Part shown: positions 1 through 8,086 of the stretch, piece after piece
Layout of the letters: the number at the start of each line of letters is the position of its first letter
Position numbering within the stretch: position 1 is the first letter of the stretch
Source of the DNA: CAYLLT01 sp964591605
GTDB taxonomy: Bacteria > Planctomycetota > Phycisphaerae > UBA1845 > PWPN01
Direction of reading: 5' to 3'
DNA length: 23,750 nucleotides
Assembly (NCBI GenBank): GCA_964591605.1
Contig: CAZQEN010000083.1
Span: forward strand, 1 to 23,750
Made by a program: the position numbers and the translations under genes
The notes under the pieces: model-generated
What the model saw: only the letters and a program-made list of their open reading frames with translations
The model's database searches: none
What the model was told of the DNA's origin: nothing

Positions 1-56
1 CGCTCCGCGAAGTCGAAGCTGCCCATGCCACCCCGCCCAAACTGTCACGGACCCCC
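1..56. repeat. Partial copy of dispersed repeat (GCATGGGCAG family)
   Basis: Positions 19-55 match, with about 3 differences in 37, the reverse complement of the left arm of the larger palindromic element at 21967-22144. The shared core is CTGCCCATGCCACCCCGCC followed by CTGTCACGGACCC. The window edge cuts off whatever lies upstream, so only one arm is visible. It sits just upstream of the beta-helix gene and its likely promoter. Confidence 0.6.
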
Positions 57-80
57 TGCTCTATTCCAGTGCCAACTGAA

Positions 81-107
81 TTGCAGCGGAGGCGGCGATT
101 CTATAAA
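81..107 (+). promoter_or_regulatory. Weak candidate promoter for the beta-helix gene
   Basis: TTGCAG at 81-86 and TATAAA at 102-107 resemble -35 and -10 boxes, but the 15-nt spacer is shorter than the usual 16-18. Transcription would begin near 113. An AGGAG ribosome site follows at 119-123, ten bases before the ATG at 134. Confidence 0.3.
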
Positions 108-133
108 CTGGTGCTTTCAGGAGCGGATGCACC

Positions 134-2230
134 ATGAGTCAGCGAGTCGCACCAGGAATCGTCTCCTGTCTGGCTTTCGCCACGTGCGTTTCCCCATTGA
201 GGGCCACCATCCGCTACGTCGATGACAGCGCGCCGCCCGGCGGCGACGGACAATCATGGGCGACCGCCAGCAATAGCCTCTTCATGACGCTGCTGAGCGC
301 CAGTCCTTTCGATGAGATCCGCGTGGGGGCAGGCACCTACAAGCCCACGCCGGCCAGCGCTCAGGCGACGGCGTACTTTCCACTCCGCGACGGCATGGTG
401 CTGCGCGGCGGATACGCCGGATACGGCGCGCCCGATCCCGACGAACAGAACCCGGCATACGCGACCACGCTCAGCGGCGACCTCCAGGGCAACGACGGTC
501 CCGGCTTCACCAATCGAAGCGACAACTCCTTTCACGTTATCAAGATTGCCGCCGGCGCACCAGGACCGCCCGCACCGTGCGTGATTGACAGCTTCACCAT
601 TGTGGGTGGGAACGCGGTCGTCGGGGGCTACCCGGAGAATCACGGCGGCGGCGTGCACGCCTTCGGGCCGAGCGTCATCAGCCGCTGCGTCTTCCGCGAT
701 AATTACGGCGTCAAAGGCGGGGCGCTGTTCGCGGACAAGTCCACGCAGGTGAGCGACTGCACGTTCGAGTTGAACAAGGCCCAGTATGACGGCGGCGCGG
801 TCGAGCTCACCTCGGCGGCCCTGGCGCACAGCTTTCGACGCTGCACGTTCCGCGGCAACGTGGCCACCCAGGGACACGGCGGCGCAGTCGATTTCTATTA
901 TGCCTATCCGCTCTTCGCCGGCTGCACGTTCGTCGGCAACCAGGCACAGGTGAACGGCGGCGCCGTGAAGGGCAGCTATTACCCGCTGACCTGCATCAAC
1001 TGCGGCTTTTTCGGGAACACCACCGGCAACGTCGGCGGCGGGCTGTGGGTGGAGATGGACGGCCGGCTCATCGGCTGCGTGTTCAGCGGCAACTCGGCCA
1101 ACGCCTACGGTGGAGCGGCGAACGGTATCGGTCAGATCTACAACTGCACCATCGCGAACAACCATGCCAACGGCACCGCGGGCGGCATCCAGGGTGCATA
1201 CACCATGACGGTGAGAAACTCGCTTTTCTGGAACAACTCCGACCCGCAGAACGGCACCACGCAATCGGCGCAGTTGCTCTTCTACGGTACGCTCCAGATC
1301 GGCTACAGCACGGTGCAGGGTTGGACGGGAGCCTGGGGCGGGATCGGCAACAACGGCACGGATCCCCTGTTCGTCCTGCCCGCCGGCGGCGACGGCCTGA
1401 CGGGCACCGCGGATGACGATCTGCGGCTCGCCGAAGGCTCCCCCGCGCTCGATTCGGGGGACAATGCGTCGGTGCCGGCCGACAGCGGCGATGTGGACGC
1501 AGACGGCGACACCGCCGAGCCGCTGCCGCTCGATCTCGACGGCCATCCGCGGATCACGGACGACCCGACGGCGTCGCCCGCGGCGGCCGTCGTGAATCGC
1601 GGCGCGTATGAAAACGTTCACCCGCCGCCGATCGTCGCCTGGCGCTGCCTCCGTCAGCATCAACCAGGACCCAACGCGTTCTGGCTGCCGATCGAACTCG
1701 ATCCGGCCGCGGGCGGAAACGGCATGACCGGACCGATCGTCGAGCCGCGCACGGGGGGAATCTTCCGTGTAGAGGTCGACTTCCGCATCCCCGTTCAGAT
1801 CCGGCCCGGCGCGTACGTGGGCGTGACGGCGTGGTATACGAACGACAACGGCGAGCTGAGCGGCCCTTACATGATGTCCGGCAGTGCCCTGCCCAGCATG
1901 GTGGATGCCGACACGCTGCGCCTGACATTTGGCGGCGGTCTGCCGGACCGCGCCTGCATCACGATCGACGTGGCCGACGTCGTCCGGGACATGAGCAACA
2001 ACCCCATCACGGGCGACACCGACTGCCAGCTCCGGATGCTGCGGGGCGATCAGACGTCCTCGGGCGACGTGTCGCTGACCGACGTGCTGCTTGCCCGTTC
2101 ACGGATGGGCTTCTCCGTCCCGGCCGCGCCGGGCTCCGACTACAATCTCGACGGCGCGATCAACGCAACCGATATGCTGTTCGTCAAGGGGCGGGTGCTG
2201 CCTGCTGCGCAGAAAGCCCTCTGTCCGTAG
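134..2230 (+). CDS. Secreted right-handed beta-helix protein with C-terminal dockerin-like module
   Basis: The 698-residue product starts with a hydrophobic stretch (about residues 8-25) that looks like a secretion signal, so it probably acts outside the cytoplasm. Residues about 150-390 hold seven to eight imperfect repeats of the form C-x-F-x-x-N...GGA[VL] (FRDN/GGAL, FELN/GGAV, FRGN/GGAV, FVGN/GGAV, FSGN/GGAA). This is the ladder of a parallel beta-helix, close in pattern to the GGA-I/L/V plus FxxN repeats of chlamydial Pmp proteins. A region with several Asp-rich turns (about 440-490) follows, then a beta-rich domain. Residues about 637-690 look like paired dockerin calcium-binding segments (GDVSLTDVLLARSRMG and DYNLDGAINATDM), a common C-terminus of planctomycete secreted proteins. 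No catalytic residues are evident; substrate binding, adhesion or polysaccharide processing are all possible. The AGGAG at 119-123 supports this start. Confidence 0.85.
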   Translation: MSQRVAPGIVSCLAFATCVSPLRATIRYVDDSAPPGGDGQSWATASNSLFMTLLSASPFDEIRVGAGTYKPTPASAQATAYFPLRDGMVLRGGYAGYGAPDPDEQNPAYATTLSGDLQGNDGPGFTNRSDNSFHVIKIAAGAPGPPAPCVIDSFTIVGGNAVVGGYPENHGGGVHAFGPSVISRCVFRDNYGVKGGALFADKSTQVSDCTFELNKAQYDGGAVELTSAALAHSFRRCTFRGNVATQGHGGAVDFYYAYPLFAGCTFVGNQAQVNGGAVKGSYYPLTCINCGFFGNTTGNVGGGLWVEMDGRLIGCVFSGNSANAYGGAANGIGQIYNCTIANNHANGTAGGIQGAYTMTVRNSLFWNNSDPQNGTTQSAQLLFYGTLQIGYSTVQGWTGAWGGIGNNGTDPLFVLPAGGDGLTGTADDDLRLAEGSPALDSGDNASVPADSGDVDADGDTAEPLPLDLDGHPRITDDPTASPAAAVVNRGAYENVHPPPIVAWRCLRQHQPGPNAFWLPIELDPAAGGNGMTGPIVEPRTGGIFRVEVDFRIPVQIRPGAYVGVTAWYTNDNGELSGPYMMSGSALPSMVDADTLRLTFGGGLPDRACITIDVADVVRDMSNNPITGDTDCQLRMLRGDQTSSGDVSLTDVLLARSRMGFSVPAAPGSDYNLDGAINATDMLFVKGRVLPAAQKALCP

Positions 2231-2269
2231 CGTCATGCCTGAGCCCGGTTTTTATTTCCGGTCCGATAC

Positions 2270-2299
2270 TTGAAATCACGCCTGGCACGGGCATAGAAC
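2270..2299 (+). promoter_or_regulatory. Candidate sigma-70-type promoter for the small lipoprotein
   Basis: TTGAAA at 2270-2275 and TAGAAC at 2294-2299 are separated by 18 nt. Transcription would begin near 2306, leaving a leader of about 25 nt that contains the AAAGGAG ribosome site at 2318-2324. Confidence 0.45.
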
Positions 2300-2330
2300 C
2301 TCCGGGCCGTCATCCTGAAAGGAGATCGCT

Positions 2331-2594
2331 ATGCGCTTTGCCATCCGATGCGTGTTGACCGTTCTCAGCATGGGTTCGGCCGTGCTTCTCGCTGTCGGCT
2401 GCGAGGAGCGGCCGAGGACCACCTCAGAGAAGGTCGAGGTCAAGGACAAGCTGCTCGGAGGTCAGGAGGTCGAGAAGACGAAGGTGATCGAGCAGGGCGA
2501 CAAGGTTCAGGTCCAGAAGACCGAGACGGACATCGACAGCAAAGGCAACGTGACCGAGAAGGAAACCGAGATCAAAGGAGACAAGATCGATTGA
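2331..2594 (+). CDS. Small charged lipoprotein-like envelope protein (87 aa)
   Basis: The N-terminus is a signal sequence ending LLAVGC (Cys24), an acceptable but non-ideal lipobox because Ala rather than Leu is at -3. The product is therefore probably lipid-anchored or periplasmic. The mature part of about 63 residues is almost entirely Lys, Glu, Asp, Thr, Val and Gln, with alternating charge (KVEVKDK, VEKTKVIEQ, VQVQKTETD, VTEKETEIKGDK). This suggests amphipathic beta strands or an extended polyampholyte. AAAGGAG at 2318-2324 lies six bases before the ATG. I do not recognise a family and assign no function. It has its own promoter candidate and no close operon partner. Confidence 0.7.
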   Translation: MRFAIRCVLTVLSMGSAVLLAVGCEERPRTTSEKVEVKDKLLGGQEVEKTKVIEQGDKVQVQKTETDIDSKGNVTEKETEIKGDKID

Positions 2595-2731
2595 GCCGAC
2601 GCCGGCAGACTCCTGAGAAGGTTTCCGGGGGCTGCCGCGTAAACGCTCCGCGATGGTTCGCAAGCGTCCAACCGGCCGCCGCTCTGCGTCACAACGTGCG
2701 GGGCGGCGGTTCTGGTATGATCCAGGGACAT

Positions 2732-3241
2732 ATGGCGAAATCGACGACACAGTCCGCCGGCCGCGGCGTGGCGCAGCTCCTGCAGCTCATCGATCTGGCC
2801 TACGAGCGCAAGGCGTGGCACGGGCCCAACCTGCGCGGGTCGATTCGAGGGCTGGACCTGGAGACGGCGATGTTCCGGCCGGCGAAAAAACGCCGGAGCA
2901 TCTGGGAGATCGTGGTGCACTGCGCGTACTGGAAGTACACGGTGCGTCGCCGTCTTCTGAGCGAGCCGCGGGGTGCGTTTCCGCTCGGAGGGTCCAACTG
3001 GTTCCCGCGGCCGGTCGAGGCCACGCGGGACGCCTGGAGGGCGGACGTTCGTCTGCTCGACGAGATGCACCGCACCATGCGGGCGGCGATCGCCTCACTG
3101 CCGGATTCTCAGCTCGAGGTGGTGCCGCCCGGCTGCAGGGTGAGCAACTTTGTGCTGATCGCCGGAATCGCCTCGCACGATCTCTACCACACCGGACAGA
3201 TCCAGCTCCTCAAACGCCTTGCAGCGCAACGGTCGGCCTGA
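2732..3241 (+). CDS. DinB-family metal-binding four-helix protein
   Basis: The 169-residue product matches the DinB/YfiT fold. The three expected metal ligands are His63 (in VVHCAYW), His149 and His153 (in ASHDLYHTGQIQLLKR); the HxxxHxGQI signature is characteristic. Family members are four-helix bundles binding divalent metal, and some are thiol transferases or damage-inducible proteins; the substrate here cannot be told. ATG 2732 was chosen over the in-frame ATG 2717 because 2717 lies inside a TGGTATGAT sequence resembling an extended -10 box, and AGGG at 2724-2727 precedes 2732. The gene ends six bases from the end of convergent pyrF. Confidence 0.85.
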   Translation: MAKSTTQSAGRGVAQLLQLIDLAYERKAWHGPNLRGSIRGLDLETAMFRPAKKRRSIWEIVVHCAYWKYTVRRRLLSEPRGAFPLGGSNWFPRPVEATRDAWRADVRLLDEMHRTMRAAIASLPDSQLEVVPPGCRVSNFVLIAGIASHDLYHTGQIQLLKRLAAQRSA

Positions 3242-3247
3242 CCCTGA

Positions 3248-4192
3248 TCACACTTTGACCGCGCCGGCGACCTCGGCCACGAAGTCCTTGCAGGCCTGTT
3301 CGACGCACTTCTCCCACTCGGAGGTGAAGCGCTCGACGTATTTCATGTCTTCGTAGGCGTAGATGACGCTGCGGGAGGCGGTGATGAGGGCGCCGGTGCC
3401 GTCGGACTTGAAGCACGGGCCGATGTCGGCGGCCGTCGTGCCCTGGGCGCCGTAGCCGGGGACGAGGAAGAGGCAATGCGGCATCATCCCGCGGAGGCGC
3501 GTGGTGGTATCCCGATCCTTGGCCGCCACGACCGCGCCCAGGCAGCTGTACCCGCACGTGCCGATGAGGCCGTCGTCTCTGGCCCAGACTTCCACCTGCT
3601 GGGCGATGTGCTCGGCGACGGTGAGGCCGCCTTCGAGCCGGGCGCTCTGGATTTCACCGGCCGATTCGTTGCTGGTGCGCACGAGAGCAAAGACGCCCTT
3701 GGCCTCCTCGCGGGCCACCTGCAGAAACGGCCGGAGCCCGTCGGAGCCGAAATAGGACGAGACGGTGATCGCGTCCGGGCCGACGAGGTCATCCATGTCG
3801 CCGAAATCGGGGTCGGCCAGGGCCGCCCGGGCATACAGCTCGGCCGTCGAGCCGATGTCGCCGCGCTTGCAGTCGCCGATGACGATCAGACCCGCCCCGT
3901 CGGCTTCCTGGATGAGGTCGTAATACCCCTCGAGGCCCTCCCAGTAATAGCGCTCGAAAAAGGCGGTGTTGATCTTCACCGCCGGCACGATCGGGGCCAC
4001 GATGCGGATGATCCGGCGGCAGAACTCGAGGATCGCGTCGAGGGCGGCCTCCGAGTCGGTTTCGTCGTTCAGATCGCGGTGCTCGGCGATCTCGGCCGGC
4101 AGCTTTGAGTACACCGGGTCAATCCCCACGCACGCGGGGGTACGCTTCTTCTTGATGGCGGCCAGAAGTGAATCAGCAAAGTTGTCGGCCAC
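3248..4192 (-). CDS. pyrF: Orotidine 5'-phosphate decarboxylase, type 2
   Basis: This cytoplasmic enzyme decarboxylates OMP to UMP, the last step of de novo pyrimidine synthesis. The 314-residue length fits the longer type 2 subfamily. The TIM-barrel motifs are present in order: GIDP (23-26), VKIN with Lys73, the catalytic DCKRGDIGSTA block (107-117, Lys109 and Asp112), and the phosphate-gripping PGYGAQG (245-251) and SR (273-274). The open frame continues far upstream on this strand, but homology begins at ADNFADSL. GTG 4192 is preceded by GAGGA with six bases of spacing, so I start there. A promoter candidate lies at 4287-4315. No other pyr genes are adjacent. Confidence 0.95.
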   Translation of the reverse strand: MADNFADSLLAAIKKKRTPACVGIDPVYSKLPAEIAEHRDLNDETDSEAALDAILEFCRRIIRIVAPIVPAVKINTAFFERYYWEGLEGYYDLIQEADGAGLIVIGDCKRGDIGSTAELYARAALADPDFGDMDDLVGPDAITVSSYFGSDGLRPFLQVAREEAKGVFALVRTSNESAGEIQSARLEGGLTVAEHIAQQVEVWARDDGLIGTCGYSCLGAVVAAKDRDTTTRLRGMMPHCLFLVPGYGAQGTTAADIGPCFKSDGTGALITASRSVIYAYEDMKYVERFTSEWEKCVEQACKDFVAEVAGAVKV

Positions 4193-4286
4193 GGGGCGTC
4201 CTCGATCCGTTCTAAACAGGTGTCCAGCCGGCTTCGGCGCGGACGCTCCCGCGCGTCCGGGCGGCCAAGACGGTCCGGCAGTCCGA

Positions 4287-4315
4287 AGTGTAGCCCGCAT
4301 GCGGGGGGGTCGCAA
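4287..4315 (-). promoter_or_regulatory. pyrF promoter with palindrome in the spacer
   Basis: Read on the minus strand, TTGCGA (4315-4310) is followed after exactly 17 nt by TACACT (4292-4287). The spacer holds the perfect 12-bp palindrome CCCGCATGCGGG at 4294-4305. Transcription would begin near 4281, giving a leader of about 90 nt with a six-base stem (GGACGC/GCGTCC) before the GTG start. Confidence 0.5.
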
Positions 4316-4420
4316 GGCATCCGACAAAAAAACTTGCAGCCGGCGTGATGAGCTTGCCGGGGTCCGCCCGTGTAGAATCAGGCGGCTGTTTTGCGTGTGG
4401 ATGAACCGGAGACCGGCCGA

Positions 4421-5554
4421 TTGGACGATTCTCGCAAAAAAGCTTCGCAGGGGAGGCGGGTGGACTTCCGTCCCAACCGCCTGAGGCCCCGCCGCCGCAA
4501 GCAATGGTCCAATCCTGAGCCTGACGACATCCAGGCACACGATACGCCCCAGCGCGAGTCCGTCCGGGCCAAGGGCGAGCTCTCGCGCCGGCGCACGGTG
4601 ATCGACAAGTCGGGCGCGCAGCACAGCGACGCCGGGCGCCTGGCCGAGGCCACCGTCACCGCGGTCCGCGGCCAGTTTGTGGAGGTGACGGACGGGCATC
4701 GCACCTGGCTCTGCACCATCCGCCGCGTCCTGCGCACCCGCAGCATCGCCGATCGCAGCCCGGTCGTCGTGGGAGACCGCGTGACCTTCGCCATCTTCGA
4801 GCGGGCGGGCGGGCAGGACGAGGGGGTCATCGAGCACGTTCACCCCCGCCGCACCCTGCTGCAGCGGTCGGACGGCCGGCGCACCCATACCATCGCCGCC
4901 AACATCGATCAGGTCCTGATCATGGCATCGATGTATGAACCCCGGCTCAAGCCGCACCTGATCGACCGATACCTGGTCGCCACCCATGCCGGCCAGCTCC
5001 CCGCGATCATCTGCATCACCAAGATCGACCTCGACCCCGACGGCCTGGCGGAGGAGTACCTCGATCTGTATCGCCGCATCGGTTACACCGCCATCGGTGC
5101 CAGCACGGTGACCGGCCAGGGCCTCGAGGAGCTGCAGTCCCTGCTCAAGGACAGGGCGACGCTGCTGGCGGGGCAAAGCGGGGTCGGCAAGAGCACCCTG
5201 CTGAACGCGATCCAGCCGTCGCTGCGGCGGCCGACCGCGCCGGTGTCGCAGGCCACCGAGAAGGGGCGGCACACCACCACGACCGCTGAGTGGCTCCCCC
5301 TGGAGTTCGGGGGGGCTGTCATCGACACCCCGGGCATCCGGGCGCTCGACGTGGCCATGGTGCCGCTCGGCGAACTGGAGATGCACTTCGTCGAGTTCAT
5401 CGACCTGATCCCGCAGTGCCGGTTCCCGGACTGCATTCACATTCACGAAGAAGGCTGTGCGATCCGGGCCGCCGTGGACGACGGCCGGATCGACCCGCAG
5501 CGGCATGAGAGCTACGTGACGATGTTCATGGAGCGCAGCGGGCAGGCAACATGA
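4421..5554 (+). CDS. rsgA: Ribosome small subunit-dependent GTPase RsgA (YjeQ)
   Basis: RsgA is a circularly permuted GTPase that checks late maturation of the 30S subunit. In 377-residue numbering the G motifs occur in permuted order: G4 TKID (200-203), G1 GQSGVGKST (251-259), G2 threonines (285-288) and G3 DTPG (302-305). An OB-fold precedes them (about 73-150). The zinc site Cys333, Cys338, His340, Cys346 (CRFPDCIHIHEEGC) follows. The N-terminus is Arg/Lys-rich, as expected for rRNA contact. TTG 4421 was chosen because GGAG lies at 4408-4411 and conserved basic sequence begins just after it. TTG 4391 and GTG 4460 are in-frame alternatives. A TAGAAT at 4373-4378 may be a -10 box, but no good -35 is seen. 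The gene is divergent from pyrF. Confidence 0.93.
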   Translation: MDDSRKKASQGRRVDFRPNRLRPRRRKQWSNPEPDDIQAHDTPQRESVRAKGELSRRRTVIDKSGAQHSDAGRLAEATVTAVRGQFVEVTDGHRTWLCTIRRVLRTRSIADRSPVVVGDRVTFAIFERAGGQDEGVIEHVHPRRTLLQRSDGRRTHTIAANIDQVLIMASMYEPRLKPHLIDRYLVATHAGQLPAIICITKIDLDPDGLAEEYLDLYRRIGYTAIGASTVTGQGLEELQSLLKDRATLLAGQSGVGKSTLLNAIQPSLRRPTAPVSQATEKGRHTTTTAEWLPLEFGGAVIDTPGIRALDVAMVPLGELEMHFVEFIDLIPQCRFPDCIHIHEEGCAIRAAVDDGRIDPQRHESYVTMFMERSGQAT

Positions 5555-5622
5555 AGTTGAAAGCCTGCACTTCCGGGTGACCCCCAGGTCGTGCCCGGCA
5601 TGCGGAACAGGACGGAGCCGAC

Positions 5623-6117
5623 ATGATGGACGCCGAGAACCACAACCATCCGGCCGCGCACCCGGCCCCTCGCCGGGCCGGCGGACGATGGGGACTCCGT
5701 CTGCTGCTCGTGGCAGCCGTGGGGGTGTACCTGTACGTCGCGTGGCCGCGGGCCTCCCGGCTCACATGGTCGGCCGATCTGACGGCCGCCCTGCAGCAGG
5801 CCAGGACCACGCATCGGCCCGTGCTGATCGAGTTTGGCGCCGCCTGGTGCGAGCCTTGCCAGTGGATGGAGCGCGAGGTCCTGCCGCGCAGAGAGGTCGC
5901 GGCCGCCCTGGAGGCCTGGATTCCGGTGCACATCGACATCGACGCACAGCCGCACGTGCAGGATCGGTATGGGGTGGAGGCGGTGCCGACATTCGTGGCG
6001 CTCTCGCCCGAAGGCCGCGAGCTCCGGCGGGCGGCGGGCTCCATGCCGCCCGAGCAGTTCATCGCGTTCCTCCGGGCGGCCGCGCCGCCATCCCCTGCGA
6101 CCCGCGCGCGCGACTGA
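5623..6117 (+). CDS. Membrane-anchored thioredoxin-like protein
   Basis: The 164-residue product has a His-rich N-terminal tail, one hydrophobic segment (about 24-41) that should anchor it in the membrane with the rest outside the cytoplasm, and a thioredoxin fold. The redox motif is WCEPC (Cys76 and Cys79), preceded by the usual IEFGAAW strand. The cis-proline is Pro122 in VPTF. It resembles the periplasmic thioredoxin/DsbD C-terminal type and probably reduces or isomerises disulfides in envelope proteins; the partner is unknown. GGAG about five bases upstream supports ATG 5623; a second ATG follows directly. It begins 68 bases after rsgA, on the same strand. Confidence 0.88.
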   Translation: MMDAENHNHPAAHPAPRRAGGRWGLRLLLVAAVGVYLYVAWPRASRLTWSADLTAALQQARTTHRPVLIEFGAAWCEPCQWMEREVLPRREVAAALEAWIPVHIDIDAQPHVQDRYGVEAVPTFVALSPEGRELRRAAGSMPPEQFIAFLRAAAPPSPATRARD

Positions 6118-6282
6118 GCCCTGGCGGGTGGCCTGGCGGCTGTCGTGCGTCGCCATGCCGGATGATCCATTGGCCCGTCGTATGTGAAATCGCAACCTTG
6201 CGGTGTGGGCGGGGTCTATTCAGGTGCCGCCGCACCCAAAAACCGGTTGTCTGGGAAGAAATCCGACGGCCCCGGCAACTAT

Positions 6283-6864
6283 ATGGAAAATGCGGCGCCG
6301 TCGGTGCCGGGTGGGACGCTCCAGGTGTCTGACGACCAAGAACTGGCGCGACAAATCGGCCGCGGCGACGAAGTGGCGTTCAAGACGCTGGTGGACCGCC
6401 ACTCACGCTATTTGTTCGGGGTGGCGCATGCGCTGGCCGGGAACGCCGCGGATGCGGAGGATTTGGTCCAGGAGACCCTGGCTGGGGCTCTCAAGGGCCA
6501 TTATCGCGGGGATGCCTCACTGCGTACCTGGTTGGTGGGAATCCTGGTACGGAAAGCCGGGATGCTTCGACGCTCCCGGCGCCGCCAGGCCGCCACGCAA
6601 TCAGTGGATGATCCCGGGTTGGCCGTCTCGGCTCGGCCGTACGCAGGTTCAACAGCCGTGACCGGGGTGGATGCCCGGTTGGACCTCTCGACGATGCTCG
6701 AGGCCCTTTCGCCTGAGCATCGGACGGTGATCGTCCTCCGGGAGTTGCAGGGGATGTCGTACGAGGAGATTGCGTTCACCCTGGAGCTGCCTCGGGGCAC
6801 GGTAGAGTCCAGGTTATTTCGCGCGCGCGAGGAGTTGCGGCGCCGCTTCAAGGGGTACCTGTAG
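6283..6864 (+). CDS. ECF-type RNA polymerase sigma factor
   Basis: The 193-residue protein has sigma region 2 (about 33-100; LVDRHSRYLFGVAHAL and DAEDLVQETL, for core and -10 binding) and region 4 (about 135-190; LSPEHRTVIVLRELQGMSYEEIA then a helix-turn-helix with GTVESRLFRAREELRRR, for -35 binding). Regions 1 and 3 are absent, as in the extracytoplasmic-function class. The frame is open from GTG 6184, but similarity begins after ATG 6283, so the later start is preferred; no strong ribosome site precedes either. The anti-sigma gene follows after 126 bases. The group is probably a signal-response unit controlling envelope proteins; whether it autoregulates is not shown by a recognisable ECF promoter. 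Confidence 0.92.
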   Translation: MENAAPSVPGGTLQVSDDQELARQIGRGDEVAFKTLVDRHSRYLFGVAHALAGNAADAEDLVQETLAGALKGHYRGDASLRTWLVGILVRKAGMLRRSRRRQAATQSVDDPGLAVSARPYAGSTAVTGVDARLDLSTMLEALSPEHRTVIVLRELQGMSYEEIAFTLELPRGTVESRLFRAREELRRRFKGYL

Positions 6865-6990
6865 CAGATGTCGGACCAGAGCGGCCTTGCTCGCTGCGGT
6901 CCGTGCATCGCCGGGGGCCAGGACGCCTGTCCGGCGCGTCTCTGGTGACTGCGGTGCGGGAGCGGCCACCGGAGGATTGGGTAAACCACC

Positions 6991-7431
6991 ATGGCGTGTG
7001 ATCGGACGGATGAGGTTCAACGATACCACGATGGCGAGTTGACGCTCGACGAGCGCGGTCAGCTCGAAGCGCACTTCCACTCCTGCGCCGAGTGCCGGCA
7101 GTTCCTGCGCGAGCTGGGCCGGCTCTCTTCCCTGCTGCGTTTTGCGCCGGTCAGTGAACCGGGCCCGGAGTTTGTGGCGCGCATGCACGCCCACTCTCGG
7201 GCGGCGGCCCGCGACGTGAAGACGATCCGCCTGGCGGGGTGGCTGACCGCGGCGGCGGCGGCCGTCCTGATCGGAGCGCTGCTCCTGGGACCCGAGAGCG
7301 TCAGCGAACCGGCGGCGTCGGCGGAGACGTGGGAGTCGATGGCCCGGGCGACGGTGGAGGATGCCAGTCCTGATTCCGTCGTGCTGGCACAGTGGATGGT
7401 GGATGAACTGTCCTCTCCAGAACAACGGTGA
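6991..7431 (+). CDS. Zinc-finger (ZAS) transmembrane anti-sigma factor
   Basis: The 146-residue protein has the zf-HC2 anti-sigma signature H28-x3-C32-x2-C35 (HFHSCAEC) within a small helical cytoplasmic domain. A single membrane helix follows (about 80-100), then a short extracytoplasmic tail of about 46 residues. By family knowledge the ZAS domain binds and holds the partner ECF sigma factor, encoded immediately upstream. GGAGG at 6971-6975 is rather far (15 bases) from the ATG; no better in-frame start exists nearby. The next gene starts six bases after this stop, so the two are probably translationally coupled. Confidence 0.88.
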   Translation: MACDRTDEVQRYHDGELTLDERGQLEAHFHSCAECRQFLRELGRLSSLLRFAPVSEPGPEFVARMHAHSRAAARDVKTIRLAGWLTAAAAAVLIGALLLGPESVSEPAASAETWESMARATVEDASPDSVVLAQWMVDELSSPEQR

Positions 7432-7437
7432 TGCGGT

Positions 7438-7971
7438 ATGACTCGAGTCATTGTGATGATCTGTTTTCTGGTGGCCTTCGCGGCCGGCCTGACGGTCGGC
7501 ATCGAGAGCCAGAAACCTGACGGCCCCCAGGAATCGTCGGGGCGGCGGTGCGGCGGGCTGTCGACCGAGTTGAACCTGACGCCCCAGCAGCGCGAGCAGA
7601 TGCATCGGATCTGGTCGGATACGGCCCGGCGCGGCGGCCGCGAGCGGGAGGAGCGGCGGCGGGAACTCTGGCGGGAGCGGGATCAGGCCATTGCCCAGCT
7701 CATCCGGCCGGAAGATCAGGCGCAGTACGATCAGGTCATCCAGTCCTACACGGAGAAGCTGGCCGCGCTGGACCAGGAATGGCGCACTTCGTTTGACGCC
7801 GCCATTACCCAGACCAAAGAGATCCTTACGCCTGAGCAGCGCGAGAAATATGACAGAATGCTGCAGCGCCACCGCTCGGAGCGGGGCGGACGCGGCGGGT
7901 GGTACCGGGGGCCCCGGCCTCCGATGGGTTCGCCGCTCGGCCAGCCGCCGGCCTCGGCGCCGGCCGCCTGA
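7438..7971 (+). CDS. Spy/CpxP-like LTxxQ envelope protein, membrane-anchored
   Basis: The 177-residue product has one N-terminal hydrophobic segment (about 4-22), then a helix-rich, strongly charged domain with two LTxxQ-type motifs (LTPQQ at 47-51 and LTPEQ at 130-134). These motifs define the CpxP/Spy/CnrX-like periplasmic chaperone or metal-sensor group. The C-terminus is Gly/Pro/Arg-rich and probably disordered. It starts six bases after the anti-sigma gene. The position suggests that it senses misfolded protein or metal and signals to the anti-sigma factor, or is itself a product of the response. That role is inference; the fold assignment is fairly secure. Confidence 0.8.
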   Translation: MTRVIVMICFLVAFAAGLTVGIESQKPDGPQESSGRRCGGLSTELNLTPQQREQMHRIWSDTARRGGREREERRRELWRERDQAIAQLIRPEDQAQYDQVIQSYTEKLAALDQEWRTSFDAAITQTKEILTPEQREKYDRMLQRHRSERGGRGGWYRGPRPPMGSPLGQPPASAPAA

Positions 7972-8086
7972 GGTTGTGGGGCTGCGCCGGCGGAAGTGCG
8001 TGCCGCCAGCGTACGGAGCAATTGCGGGGTATGACATCGTGTGAGAGGTAAGCGAGTGGAAACGCCGCTTGTACGGGAGATCTGCA

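Noticed and set aside
254..1663. 469-residue open frame on the minus strand
   Set aside because: It is antisense to the beta-helix gene, has no motif, and its composition is that of a GC-rich shadow frame.
4193..5506. Upstream extension of pyrF to 752 residues
   Set aside because: The extension runs antisense through rsgA, has no homology-like content, and GTG 4192 has a good ribosome site.
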